In this document: positions 11,919-22,599 of the stretch, one piece after another
Layout: each line of letters opens with the position of its first letter
How positions within the stretch are numbered: position 1 is the first letter of the stretch
Source: Spirometra erinaceieuropaei
Taxonomy: Eukaryota; Platyhelminthes; Cestoda; Diphyllobothriidea; Diphyllobothriidae
Assembly: GCA_902702965.1 (NCBI GenBank)
Contig: CACRXP010000228.1
Span: 517,201-581,200 of the forward strand
DNA: 64,000 nt
Reading direction: 5' to 3'
Position numbers and translations under genes: made by a program
Notes under the pieces: model-generated
Databases searched by the model: none
What the model was told of the DNA's origin: nothing
The model's input: the letters and a program-made list of their open reading frames with translations, nothing else

Positions 11919-14105
11919 GCTAAAGCCAGTAAATCTACCGTCCCAGTGATCGTGCCCTCGTCCTCTTTTAGACTTGGATTCTGATCATATATGAGAGCTG
12001 CGACAAACAGTTAACCCATCCACAACTACTACCACAACGGCTGTATAATCAAGTTTATCTGACATGGTTATCAAACTGAAATCACTGCCCATCCGGACCC
12101 ATTATAGATGCCAAAAAAACGAGGGACACGTCTATCATGGCAGAGTTGAATGCGCATCGGAACACTACGAACGTCCCGCCTATAACAACCTCTGGTGCAA
12201 ACATAATGCCGTGTAAGTCGTTGACAAACCGCAGTTCGGTGTGTCTATGCGGCAATATACGGAAATAGGGAGCTTCGTTAATGCAGTTGTCCTTGAGCCA
12301 TGTTCTAGAGTGTCTGCTTAATCCCGTGCCATCACACTGACACACTTACCCTAAGTCTAACTCAGCTCGTACACTAACCCTGACCTCAAAGTTAACCCAA
12401 ACCCTATCTCGAACTGAATCCACCACACTAATCTCCAAGGGATTTAATGCAAAGCGGTTCTTTATTCGCTCGTCATACAGCCAATATTAATAAAAGGCCG
12501 TAAGGTAAAATGCTGGATAAATATTTTGACAATTAATCGCTTGATTCTTTTTACATACGCTGCCTCTATTTTTAGCTCATTATTGAGACGAACACCGACA
12601 GTTTGACCTAACTGTCGTACATTATTTATATGCAAAACTGCAAAATCAGCTGACAGTTTTTACAGTTGCCAGATTCAAAAAACTTGTACTTTATTTGAAA
12701 CCTTCAGGTGAGGTCTCACTGGCGTGGATGTGGATGGTTATAGCAAAGCAACTGGGAGCAATGTGAACACGTTAGGGATCACATGGATAAAACGACCACC
12801 CAAAAGTGGTTGCGAAAAACTTCAGTTTTCTATCAAATTAACCATTTTATGCACTCTTTTCTTCAAAATTTTGAACCGATGCTGTTCATTCACTTAACGA
12901 TTGAACTACAATAGTCGGATAATGATTTGAAATTGCCAAGAGACGTGGAGTTTAAACCAATTATCGTATTAAAATCTGTTTCGGAGCAAAAGTAATTGGA
13001 TAACTAATCTTTGTCGTAGCATCTTCCGTTGGCGCAACAAGGAGCACCTGCAAGCGCATACTGCTTAGGAGCACAATACTAACAGATATCCATTAATTTT
13101 TAGTTTGTGTTTTAGCGGGTCTCACTGTTTTAGAGACAGTAGAGCTTATGATGATTTAGGTACTCGACACATTACAAGTGCCTGAATTCACGTATCATTT
13201 CTAATCACTCGAGACCCAACCTTAATAAATCGACCAAATGCTCCAATTAATAATGAATGACCGTAGCGTAAATAAAGGCGCAAATTGAGCATTAAAACTA
13301 ATATTACATCGGTTAGACATAACTATATCTCAAGAACTTGCAAATGGCTAAAACGCCAAAACAATCATGTCTAACGAGAAAACTTTAGTTTAACAATGCC
13401 TAAGGTCTGTTCATGCGAATATCTGATCCATTAAAACAGCAAAATCAGATCAACAGTCGAAATTAGTCCTTCGGCGCAGTTTTGAGTTAACTATTCTCCA
13501 AACAGTAGGGTACCATCAATTGTGGTGGTAAACAAACAGCCTTCAGCTTCAATAAAAACTTCTGACCTTTCTCCGACTGTGTATCATTTGCGATACCGTT
13601 GACCAAGACAACAGCAGCACCCTATATGACTTCACCAATTGTATCTTGATATAAATAGGAGTATTCCTAATGTCAAATTTCAACAGGGCGACTAGTGACT
13701 ATGAAATGGGATAAAATTAGTGACGCAATTATAAGCATACTGCTTTGAGGAAATCGAGAGAAATTTCTTCCGTGAAGCTACTGTGTGGTTTTCTCTGGCA
13801 ATAGGTTCTGCTGAGTTTCAGAGATTCCTTGAAATGCCATTAAATGTGTCGCGATTTTCAGCTCTCGCATTCAGTTGCCAATAAAAAGGTTCTATGTTGT
13901 GCTTGTAAAAACCTCAAAATAAGGCATTCCTTGAAATCATTTAACGAAATATCGCGTTATACGGCATTTTATTTACGCAAAGGGCTCTTTTGGTCAAATT
14001 TGTGGACTATTCCAAGCGAGAAACCTCATCGTTAAAAAATAAACGTTCACAAGCAAATCGGCGATAAATTATCTCTGGAGCCATCGAAACTCTCCATATT
14101 AAGTA

Positions 14106-14132
14106 GCCTGATCAATAATTTTTTGATCAGGC
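14106..14132. repeat. Short perfect hairpin
   Basis: GCCTGATCAA (14106-14115) and TTGATCAGGC (14123-14132) are exact reverse complements around a 7-base loop. There is no terminator-like T run with a plausible role in a eukaryote. It may be chance or a small palindrome left by an insertion. Confidence 0.6.
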
Positions 14133-14384
14133 AATTCGCTGGCGAATGTCCGCTTTCTTTAACATTTTACAATGAGACACTCAAGCAAACTTGGATCTTT
14201 TGGCTGGTCTTTTAGTCCCCTCGAATTTAATGATGATTTTTATCCAGCGATCGAAATAAATAATGTATCTCCTTTATTGTAGTAGGTTTGATATTTTGCT
14301 TACTTTTAGGCCCCAACTCACGATTGGAAATACACGATAGAGTGACCGCATAAATTCTGCCAGTCATGCCTAAGGATGCCTGAC

Positions 14385-14640
14385 GGTTCGACGGTCGTTG
14401 TCGACGATGTCCACCGTGTGCTTCAAAGCAAAGTAGAGTACGGACGGTGAATTTTGCGTGAATTAGGTTATATTGCTAGAAGATCTGCGCCGCAACTACC
14501 GCACTCTCTCCTCCCCGCACCTGGGCCCGATGTCAAGACAGAGGCAAGAAGACCGGGGGCGAGGGAGGGCACAGCTGGATGGCACGGTCGAGCCCGCACC
14601 TTGGCGTTCCACTCCACACCCCCCGGGGCACACTGCAAAA
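14385..14640 (-). repeat. GC-rich interspersed repeat, copy a
   Basis: On the - strand this reads from GGTGTGGAGTGGAACGCC through GGGCCCAGG to GAAGCACACGGTGGACATCG. The same order is found on + at 24250-24512, and the second half again at 29940-30090, 46185-46330 and 54385-54515. The length of over 250 bases, the dispersed copies and the absence of a conserved frame suggest a SINE-like or other short interspersed repeat. I could not identify a tRNA-type promoter in it. Confidence 0.7.
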
Positions 14641-15630
14641 GACTAGGTTTTTGACTAACTAGAACAATGGGGAGGAGGGCGGCAGGGCTTCCAATGGGCG
14701 CGAGGTCTGCCGGCAACCGGGTCTACACCGCACCCCGGAATGTTGACATTTGTTATGGTGCGCAAATGCGATAACGCCTGCCAGAATCCGATATGGCTTC
14801 CCTGCTGGTCCAGCTCATCTAACTCTCCACCAAACGCTCTAGTTCACAATATGCACTTGGCCAGGATTTTTCACCACCAACAACAACAGTCACAACAGGC
14901 TTCAAAAGGATGAGGATGACTGGGCAGTCATACCCATCACCTGTATGCCTTGCGGTAACGCACGCACATCTACCGGAAGGGAACCGGGTGTCAGCGAACT
15001 GCCAGCGCATACCAGGCTACGAGAGCAATGGCTTGCTGATGGTTGCATAACACACGCTTTTAGACCTTTTGACGTAGAAGACTGCACGTGGTTTTGCGTC
15101 TAGCCTGGACCTCCACCCTCCAAGATTGGGTAACCAATTAGTTTTCGACTGAGAGGAACTATTAATAAACTGAGGGTATATAACGTGTGCATCACAGTAG
15201 GGTAGGAGTAGGGACGGTGACATGCCTGTGGGTTAGTCTATAGTGACAAAAGACTTGCGTAACCCCTAACACACTCCCTGGTCTTCCTCCTCCTGGCGCA
15301 TCTTTGTCGGTTGTCATGACAGAGTGTAGAATACCGGAGCCGAGAGAAGACTCAAGGCCGATAGCTTGGCGTGTAACCACACCTCATGGCCTACAACGCA
15401 AACTGACCTGAATTTCCTATAACAAGACAAAGAAGTGGAGAGGTGTTTTGAGTTCCCACTGAATGGGAGTGCCATAAAGGCCACATTAGTCAGGAACCAT
15501 TGCAGCCTGACTTTCAAACCCAGAGAGCGACTGAGTTATCCCGTCAGCTGGCAGTACATCAAGCCACGGTTTATAGCGCAGCATAATATATTCGAGCGTT
15601 TCAGATTGCTTGTATTTAGAGAGGAGTATT
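14641..15630. other. GC-richer stretch, probably repetitive
   Basis: Several short open frames overlap on both strands and none has a recognisable motif. Base composition resembles the adjoining repeat copy and Penelope-like element, so this is probably more transposon-derived DNA. I cannot assign it to a family. Confidence 0.4.
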
Positions 15631-15684
15631 TGAAGAAGAAGAAGAAGAATCGAGCACCGGAACAATTCGTTTATTATCCTGAGC

Positions 15685-15714
15685 TTTCAGACTCGTACAG
15701 GAGTCCATCGTCAG
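15685..15714 (-). ncRNA. Hammerhead-like motif at the 3' end of PLE-1
   Basis: Reading the - strand: CTGACGA (CUGANGA core), a hairpin with GACTC pairing to GAGTC, then GAAA. It lies just past the GIY-YIG stop codon, where Penelope-like terminal repeats carry hammerheads. The base pairs next to the core and the stem III closing U are not canonical, so activity is doubtful. Confidence 0.45.
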
Positions 15715-15765
15715 AGGTAGTGGCAGAAACAGGACAAGCGGCAGTTATAAGGCACGTAGACCCAA

Positions 15766-16510
15766 TCATCGACCGACGTCGCACGACTGGAGGTGACTAC
15801 GAAGGGCTCTGTACGCCGGCGCCAGATCGATAAATCGATTGACCGAGTTCTCATCCGAGGCCCAGGCTTCAATCAATTCTCGGCCTGTTTTGTTTCCGGC
15901 GTGGGCAACTATTTTGGTGGCTGCTAAGTCAAACTCGTGACCCATTTCGTAGGTGTGGGCGGCCACTTGTGACAATGCGTCGCCTCGCCTCACAGCCAGC
16001 TTATGTTCATGTATGCGCGATCCGAGCATGCGTCCAGTCTGTCCTGTGTAATTACAAGGACAATTTTGACACGGAATGCGATACACTACTCCAGATTGCT
16101 CTTCAGGTTTTAACCGGTCTTTGATCTTCATGACCCTGTTGCGCATGGTGGCTTTGGGGCGGTGTGCGATTCCAACCCCTAGCTCCGCAGCAATGCGCTC
16201 GGTCGCCTCTGAAACACCCTTGATGTATGGCAGAGAATGCCATATCGTCGGTGGCGTTGATGTTTGAGTTCTCTGGTGGCGACCGCGTAGGCAGCGACTT
16301 ATAAATGCCCTCGGATAGCCATTTTGCACAAACTGGTCGCGGAGATAACGGGCCTCACGCGCTCTATCTTCCAGTTTGCTGCAATGAGTTTGGATCCGTT
16401 TGAAGAGTGTCTTCACACAGCTTCGTTTGTGAGCCACCGGATGGTTGCTGTGAAAACTGAGAAGCTGTGTGGTGTTCGTTGCCTTCCTATAAACCGGAGT
16501 ATGTGCTCAG
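15766..16510 (-). pseudogene. Penelope-like C-terminal protein with GIY-YIG endonuclease
   Basis: The uninterrupted part (16437 down to 15766, about 223 codons) begins at a GTG, not an ATG, because the 5' end of the element is missing. The frame continues upstream to a TGA near 16513. HKRSCVKTLFKR is the typical Penelope linker. VVYRIPCQNCPCNYTGQTGR holds the GIY-YIG signature in its Penelope form (YRIPC...NYTGQTGR) with the arginine that follows it. HEHKLAVRRGD and AAHTYEMGHEFD follow in the usual order, then LIEAW and a conserved tail NRFIDLAPAYRALR. In an intact element this nuclease nicks target DNA for insertion. It is a solitary domain here and no host function is implied. Confidence 0.9.
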
Positions 16511-16535
16511 TCCGACTTATTGTCTGATAAGGTAG

Positions 16536-17072
16536 TGGGCGCAGTGACTGACGTAGCTACTGACCTCGTCTGCACCTGTCACCTGCACCAGTATTTCACT
16601 AAACGGGGATAGGCAGCATGAGTCTCACATGCGTTTGACTGCCAGAGGTCACGTCAAGAAGGGGTGCATTGAGTGACGGTACTGGAGAGCCAGTTTGTGC
16701 ATGCCAGATAAACTGCCTGCTCCCTAATCGCATGCCGAGGACTGCATGCACTGAGCTGCTTGCGTGGTCTAAGTTGAATTGTCAGTTGGCGACCATTCAA
16801 ACTATAATTTTTAGCACATCTCGACCATCGACGCACTCTCTCGCATTCTTCTGATGCTCACCAGGAGACTGTCCGAACCGGTCAACCGGTTATGGCAGGT
16901 GGTTGACAGAACAGAAAACAGCTCTTCTACGCGTGCCACACACACGACCTGCCCCCGGCACGTACACACTAGGATGACTCATAAGATTTAGATTGATTGG
17001 ATCCTCTTTGTGGCAGAGAAGCCACATGAATAAGTGACCAAAGGTCACGCCTCCAACTTATGTGGGAAATGT
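16536..17072. other. Gap between PLE-1 and the RTE remnant
   Basis: GC-richer DNA on the 3' side of the RTE coding remnant. It may include that element's 3' untranslated region. I see no motif that settles it. Confidence 0.4.
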
Positions 17073-18670
17073 CTACTTCGTACCTGTGCTGTGTGATGTC
17101 GGAGGTGTGCATATGTGTTGATGGGAAAATGTGCAGTGATGTGGTCTAGTCAGCAGTGATTTACTGTAGGCTTCATGAGGGCGCATGGGACTGGATAAAT
17201 CAATGTGATGTCTGATTGTGCGAGGGCACTGCGGGCAGTTGAGGCGATGTTGGTAGGTGTGTTGGTGCTCCAGGCATTGGTTTGCCACTCTCAGGGTTCG
17301 CAAGGAAATCACCAGGCCAGTGCGTGAGGTACGTTGCGGTGACATTGTGGACAGGATAACCTGGGTAATACTGACATGGTTGGAGTTATTATGCTGATGA
17401 TGTTGGCCCCATCGGGCTTGGGATGATAGAATTGGTGGGTTAGCAATGTATGCTTGAAGTGTCGGCACTGTTGTAGATTCCATTGCCATGACCGAATAGG
17501 CAACTGTTATGAACGAATGTTCATGGACCGTGCGGAAAATCGAGGTGTAAGTGGCGGATTCTTACGCTGGTGCTAAAGCCTCATTGCAATGGATTCGAAA
17601 GTGCTCGTATTCGTGAACAGTAGTCGTGTATAGACGCACTGAGGCCTGAATGAACCGGCTATTGGGAGTTGGCCATCGCACCAGTAAACGACGTGGATCC
17701 CGGGGCGCTTATCCCGGTAGGCGTCCATCAGCACGGCAGAAAACGTGAAAGTGAAGAGAGTGGGAGCTAGGACATGGACCTGCTTCTGAGACTGCCACAT
17801 TGTCTGTGAACCACATTATTATCCCGCCGCGAGGCTGACAAAGCATGTACGTGAATCGCCGACCACAGCTTTATTTCTGCATGATTTTCCAGAATCAATA
17901 ACAAATTGCCGCGCTGAAGGCTCTCGTCGAAACAATGAAAATGGAATAGACGTGGGTCTGAATTGCCTTCCGTTTCTCTTGCTGGGGGTGTTTTAGTTCA
18001 TGTCAGTGGTTGCGCGGTGGCATCGGGTGTTACATTGGCTTTCCGGGAGGGTCAATAGGGTGGTCCAGGTGGGTGCGAGGGAAGATTCTCCCGCAGATTT
18101 TGAATAACGAGATGTCCTTGTGGTTACCACAGATTTATCACTTTCCCTTCTGCTTATAAATATGGACAATCGTCACGTTCTCGTAACACTAAGGAACGTG
18201 TCCTTGACGTTACATTTCCTCGAATAGCGTTGCACGACCGTCCATCGTATAGGGACAGCAGTGTTTATAAAGATACGCCAAAATCTTGTCGAGTCCTAGT
18301 GTTTTCCCGCTGGAGAGTTGGCGTACGACTCGGATGGTTTCTGGGAGGGAAGGATGGAGGTCTGGCCGTTTGCTTTCGCCTGAGAGAGTCGCTCGATGGT
18401 GGCTTCAGTGATTGCGGATGGGCGACTGAGGATAATTTTGAAGTTATCGGAAAAGCGTTTTAGAAGTTGCGTTTCCTCCGCTCTGAATGTTGTATTAGGA
18501 AGCGGATATTTAGATAATTGATTTCTAGTCGGAATCTCATCCACTAGCATGATAGTATCCACCGGCCATATCTGTTGCTCGGCCGTTGTCTTAACAGGCA
18601 GATCGGTTCCCTCTTTTATCAAGGCACACACCGTTGCACTATAGTTGTCTGTTTCATAATACCACCTCAA
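17073..18670 (-). mobile_element. RTE-type LINE remnant with C2H2 zinc-finger tail
   Basis: Many frameshifts and stops, but RTE motifs occur in the right order on the - strand. First comes the segment before the RT core (RAEETQLLKRF, ITEATIERLSQ) at about 18560-18330. Next is TIVHIYKQKGK and GNHKDISLFKICGRIF at about 18170-18080, matching the TIV-LYK-KG and NHRGISLL region. LPESQC..RCHR..TD follows at about 18030. HVLAPTLFTFTFSAVLMDAY, equal to the QGCVLAPTLFS region, lies at about 17775. The catalytic YADD region and thumb are deleted. The copy resumes at about 17350-17160 with two degenerate CPxC fingers (CPQCHRNVPH, CPQCPRTIRHH), the second lacking its first His. RTE elements whose product ends in C2H2 fingers are, from memory, typical of diphyllobothriidean tapeworms. 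The part beyond about 18560 is uncertain. Confidence 0.85.
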
Positions 18671-20000
18671 GGAGTAGAAGTAACTGTTTGCACATCCTGA
18701 GTGCTCTTCTCCAAGCAGTATCGTTTATTTGAATAAGTGCATGATCCGAATTATGTCGTATAAGATACTTAAGGGGTTCACTAACCGAGGTGTCGATACG
18801 TGATTAACTTTTTCCAGGGAGCTTTAGTTGAGTTGTAAAAGTGCGCGTATTATACGGACCAATAATATTTCAAAGCATCTCACCCCGAAGTTAAAGTTTC
18901 AATTGTACCTTTCGGTGGCATAAGCTATCAGGCTTATCACTGCAGGTCACACTGATCTCACAAGTTGGCGTTCCAGTTACTGAGAATTCTGGCAACATTC
19001 GTCCTTTGCTGTCTGATATTGTAGCCACTGTTAAAGTCCCTGCTTTGCGCGTTTTAGAATTTGATTAAATATCGTCTCCTTTTCAATAAGTAAGTAACAC
19101 AGAGAACGTCTCACCAAGAAATATTCTCCTCTAACCTGGCTGATTCGTGCTCCAAATCCCCGTCAAATTTGCCAGCGTACAAAGGCAGTGAAAGTCCAGG
19201 TTGCGCAATTTGTATGGCCCACATTGTACATTACCGCGTAATCAGCAAAGCACCCGAGTCACACATTTTCGCGGGAGTTTTTAACCACTCCAGGATGGCT
19301 TTAACCGATGTAAAAATGTAATCATTTTGCTCTGACGTATTTAAGGAAATCGGAAATTTAGGAATTAAAAGACGTACTTCATATCGACAATGACAAATGT
19401 GCAATGCATACACGGTTTTAGGTTATGAAAAATTTAAGTATGCTTTCATTTTTCACTTTAATTTGTTATGCGCGATTTTGGCCGCTATTTTGCCCTTAAA
19501 TGTTTAATCCTGTTTGTAGCCTTCTGTCTCTTTTTGATTCCAATTTCATGTCTGTTCCTTTATTAAGCTAATTCTTCAAACACATCAGCAATATAAGTCA
19601 CGGCTACCCAGCGCTCCCCTTTCAGCTGCGTTTCCCGCTCCCAAGGGTTCAATAACCTGGCTTCTCACCTGCATTACTCGACAAAACTGCCGGGGTATCT
19701 GCTTACCGAGAATCCTTTTTGCAGAAACTGAACCACGGCCTTCTTTTCGTCTGGCCTCCATCGACCATAGTTAGAATTTGAGATGGATCACCAAACAGTG
19801 GTCTGGGAGATCGATAAGGCGTGACAAGACAAAACGGAAGACGAACGAGTTCCGCAACCTGCCCGATCGCGACCGATAAGAACTCACGCCGGTGGCTCGA
19901 TAGACAACTTAACCGTGCGAGATATTTGCTAAGGTTCATTGTCCCGCGTATGTGTACTCACATTACTGACCTGACATAAGTAGCATGGCTATCGGGATTT
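18671..20000. other. Stretch without a firm gene
   Basis: 18888-19067 (+) is open for about 59 codons and reads protein-like (VTENSGNIRPLLSDI, ATVKVPALRVLEFD). It could be an exon upstream of the candidate at 20008, but its possible splice donors are out of phase with that exon. 19703-19939 (-) is a 78-codon frame without motifs. Nothing else is recognisable. Confidence 0.35.
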
Positions 20001-20007
20001 TTTTCAG

Positions 20008-20479
20008 TTCAGGTTTACAAGGCAGTTGTACTAGTCTACAGGTGGGCTGCCCTATTCTTTCTCATCGGCACTGCCACTAGAGTGCTGCATTTCAGCTCAG
20101 GTAAATAAAGGCATCCTAACGGTCAACTATACCTATAATGCTTCCATGCTTCGATATAGATGCCCATTTATAGTATTTCCCTTCCGTTCAAACGCGAGTC
20201 AATGAGCAAAATGTATCATTTCCTACTCATAAAGAGGATGTCTGACAAACACTGTATTTCATCTTAGTTCCCAGCCAATTGTGGCAGAAACACGTGTTCC
20301 TTTGTAACCAGGGGAAAGGCAAGTCATCTCGGGAGGCAGGATCAGACGAAGTAAAAGAATTTTTGCCATATGTGAATCGACAGCTCAACAAGGAACATGT
20401 TGGAGAAATTTTGACTGTCCATCAAACATTCCGATTTCCGTTGGCCCGACATTTACACACATTTGTGCATTTATGTTAG
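20008..20479 (+). CDS. Candidate 3' end of a membrane-protein gene (two exons, partial)
   Basis: Family not recognised. 20008-20100 follows a strong acceptor (TTTTTTTCAG) and precedes CAG|GTAAAT. Only one frame is open, and it encodes about 30 residues with a hydrophobic stretch (VVLVYRWAALFFLIGTATRV) that could span a membrane. 20268-20479 follows ATCTTAG and continues in the compatible phase (1) for about 70 residues to a TAG at 20477-20479. That part is hydrophilic (GKGKSSREAGSDEVKEF), as expected of a cytoplasmic tail. Together they resemble the last two exons of a type I membrane protein. No upstream exon is certain, and there is no paralogue in the window to confirm the model. Confidence 0.35.
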
Positions 20480-21250
20480 TACTCAAATATTGGTAGTGAT
20501 TCTTCACATGTGCGTTAATTTCTGAATTATTCAGCATTAACACAAGAACCCTTAGAATGCCTCCCGTCCATTGTTAATAACTATTGCCAAGGACGCCTCA
20601 GGTGGGCGCTTAGCATGTGATGCTCTATGATTTAGCAGTTTTTCTAGGCTCTTGTGGCATATTTTGTTTGCAAGACGATGCGCAAGTGACTACTTACAAA
20701 AGATTTTAGTAAGTAACTTGCAGTTTGATCGTAATATAAACAGGGGATTTTTTAGCGTTCAAAAATATCAGATCAGCTTTAGCCACACAGAAACGTCTGT
20801 CCCGACTAATGACAGATATCTGGCAGCCGTGGGATCATATTTATTTGCTGCAGGGTAAAAGACTGTCGTGACTGTCAGGGGCGCATGATCAGGAGGTGCA
20901 AAGGATGAACAGCCAAGTTGGCCCATCGCAGCAAGACGCTACCGGTATGCGGACACATCTAGTTTAAGCTGTCTCAGACCAAGCCTTTAGGACTGACTGT
21001 GCGTTAGTGGCATGTCAGCAGGCCGTCGCCTGACGGCTAGACGCCTGAAAATTGATCAGCTCCAACAGTCGATCAATCGCGACCATCAAACAAATGTCCC
21101 TGGAATGATTTGTACTGTACACATTCTCTAGTTACCTCTTGGCGCCCCATTTACTGACCTAACAAGAATTCCATTAATACCTGATAACACCCATCCCTCA
21201 TCCGTCACTACGCGAGATTGGTCTCGTCACATTTATATTTACGAACAAAC
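20480..21250. other. Stretch without a supportable gene
   Basis: No recognisable coding motif. The right part may belong to the 3' flank of the Penelope-like copy that starts near 21.25 kb, because the GAAGAG-rich segment before 21300 resembles the GAA-rich end of PLE-1. Confidence 0.4.
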
Positions 21251-22470
21251 GATGAGTAAGGAGGTAGAAGAGAGATCAAGCGAAGAGGCAATTGGCCGTT
21301 TATCTAAGCTTCAAAACTCTTGCAAGAGTCCATCGCCAGTCAACAAAGCCGTAGGCTATCAGTCGACATTTGAAGGAGGTTCCTTCAATGGACGATCGAT
21401 GACGTAGCCCTGAGATGTCTTCAGAGGGCTCCACATTTCGACACCACATCAATACATCACTTAACTGAATCCTCATCTGTGGCCCAGGGTTCAGTCGATT
21501 CTCCGTCTATCCTGCTTCCTGCGTAAGTGATTATCTTGATGTCTGTGAATTTGAAGTCACGACCTGTTTCGAGTATGTTGGCCGCCACCTGCCATGATTC
21601 GTCTCTCCGTCGCGCATGTACCGTGTGCATGAAGGCATGTGAGAGCGTGTTTGCATGATCCCAGCATGCGACGGTCTGACCTGTTTAGCTATGAGGAGAG
21701 TTAAGGCATGCGATGCGATATACTTCCCCAGACCGCCCCTTGGAGTGTACTCGGTTCTTGATTTTCATGATTCTGCTGCGTATGACAGTTATGGTTCGGT
21801 GTGCAATTCCGACATCTAATTCCGCAGCAATGCTCTCGTCCACTTCTGAAGCGTCCTTAATGGGCATCAGAGGAAGCCATATCTCTGGTGGTATTTTTTG
21901 GTCCTCCTGGACCGAGCACGAATGCATTGACCTAAAACCACTTTCGGAAAGCCATTCATGAGCTTCATCTCGCCGGTTGTCGCACTGACTCGGACTTCAT
22001 TTAAAGAAGGTTCTAACAAAGTCTCGTTTGCAAGCCACCTATTGGTTGCCGCAAACACTGAAATGCTCTGTGGTTTAGGTTGCTGTCCTATAAGTTATAA
22101 TCTTTATTTCATCGTTGGCATTTCGCTTGACGAGCAACTGATGCTCCTGTTTTTCTTCACTTGAATTGTATGCCATGAAAGGTTTAGATTAGCAAATTAT
22201 GCAACGTTCGCAGCATGTTTCCCCGACATTACCAATTATGTCATCGACGTAACGACCACAAAGGATCGGCGCCTGCTGAACAAAGACCGTATTGATTTGT
22301 TTTATAGGGCCATTTCTGCCAGTAAACCAGCGATTCGGAATCTCTCCGTGGTTCCCTTGAACAGCTTCTAGGTCTCCCCGCGAAGCTGAAGCACGTTCTA
22401 GGCAAATTTCGAGCAGTCTCGTGAGAGGCTCCATTTTCGACAAGTTCGTAGTGTGCCTCTTCAAGTCTCC
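21250..22470 (-). mobile_element. Penelope-like element, decayed copy (PLE-2)
   Basis: Reading the - strand, a reverse-transcriptase catalytic motif (CGRYVDDIIGNVG, about 22256-22220) sits in the frame 22464-22189. It is followed at about 22080-21960 by the linker that matches PLE-1 (Asn-rich, cysteine-containing, broken by frameshifts). Then come AAELDVGIAHRTITVIRSR and EVYRIACLNSPHS in 21927-21685, and a frameshifted GIY-YIG region down to about 21450. A degenerate hammerhead-like hairpin lies at 21309-21339. Order and spacing are those of PLE-1 extended further 5' into the RT, so the two copies come from the same lineage. No full frame survives. Confidence 0.85.
21309..21339 (-). ncRNA. 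Degenerate hammerhead-like motif at the 3' end of PLE-2
   Basis: On the - strand: CTGGCGA, a hairpin with ACTCT pairing to AGAGT, then TGAAGC. It is the positional equivalent of the motif at 15685-15714 in PLE-1. Core bases have changed (CTGG for CTGA, GAAG for GAAA), so this copy is almost surely inactive. Confidence 0.4.
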
Positions 22471-22599
22471 TACGTAAAACTAACTGGGTCAAATTTTGGT
22501 GGGATGCATGTAAATATCCACATCGAATCACCGAGTACAAAAAGGTGCATTCAAAGAACGCGGCATGAAATGAGCACTTACATCTGCAGCATAACAAGG

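Larger units (their letters stand above)
10960..14380. other. Mostly featureless intergenic stretch
   Basis: Apart from the hammerhead-like motif at 11889-11918 and the hairpin at 14106-14132, I see no gene. A GC-richer island at about 11720-11850 precedes the hammerhead-like motif and may be part of the same decayed element. 12082-12345 is open in more than one frame without recognisable motifs. 12350-12420 contains scattered CCCTAA-like words but no true array. Confidence 0.4.
15632..16535 (-). mobile_element. Penelope-like element, 5'-truncated copy (PLE-1)
   Basis: A 3' fragment of a Penelope-like retroelement. On the - strand it starts inside the linker after the reverse transcriptase (VYRKATNTTQLL, SNHPVAHKRSC), runs through a GIY-YIG endonuclease, and ends with a hammerhead-like hairpin and a (GAA)6 tract at 15632-15649. 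The reverse-transcriptase core is absent, so the copy could not move by itself. The same 3' organisation recurs at 21.3 kb. Confidence 0.9.

Noticed and set aside
12350..12420. CCCTAA-like words as an interstitial telomere array
   Set aside because: Words are scattered and imperfect, with no regular period.
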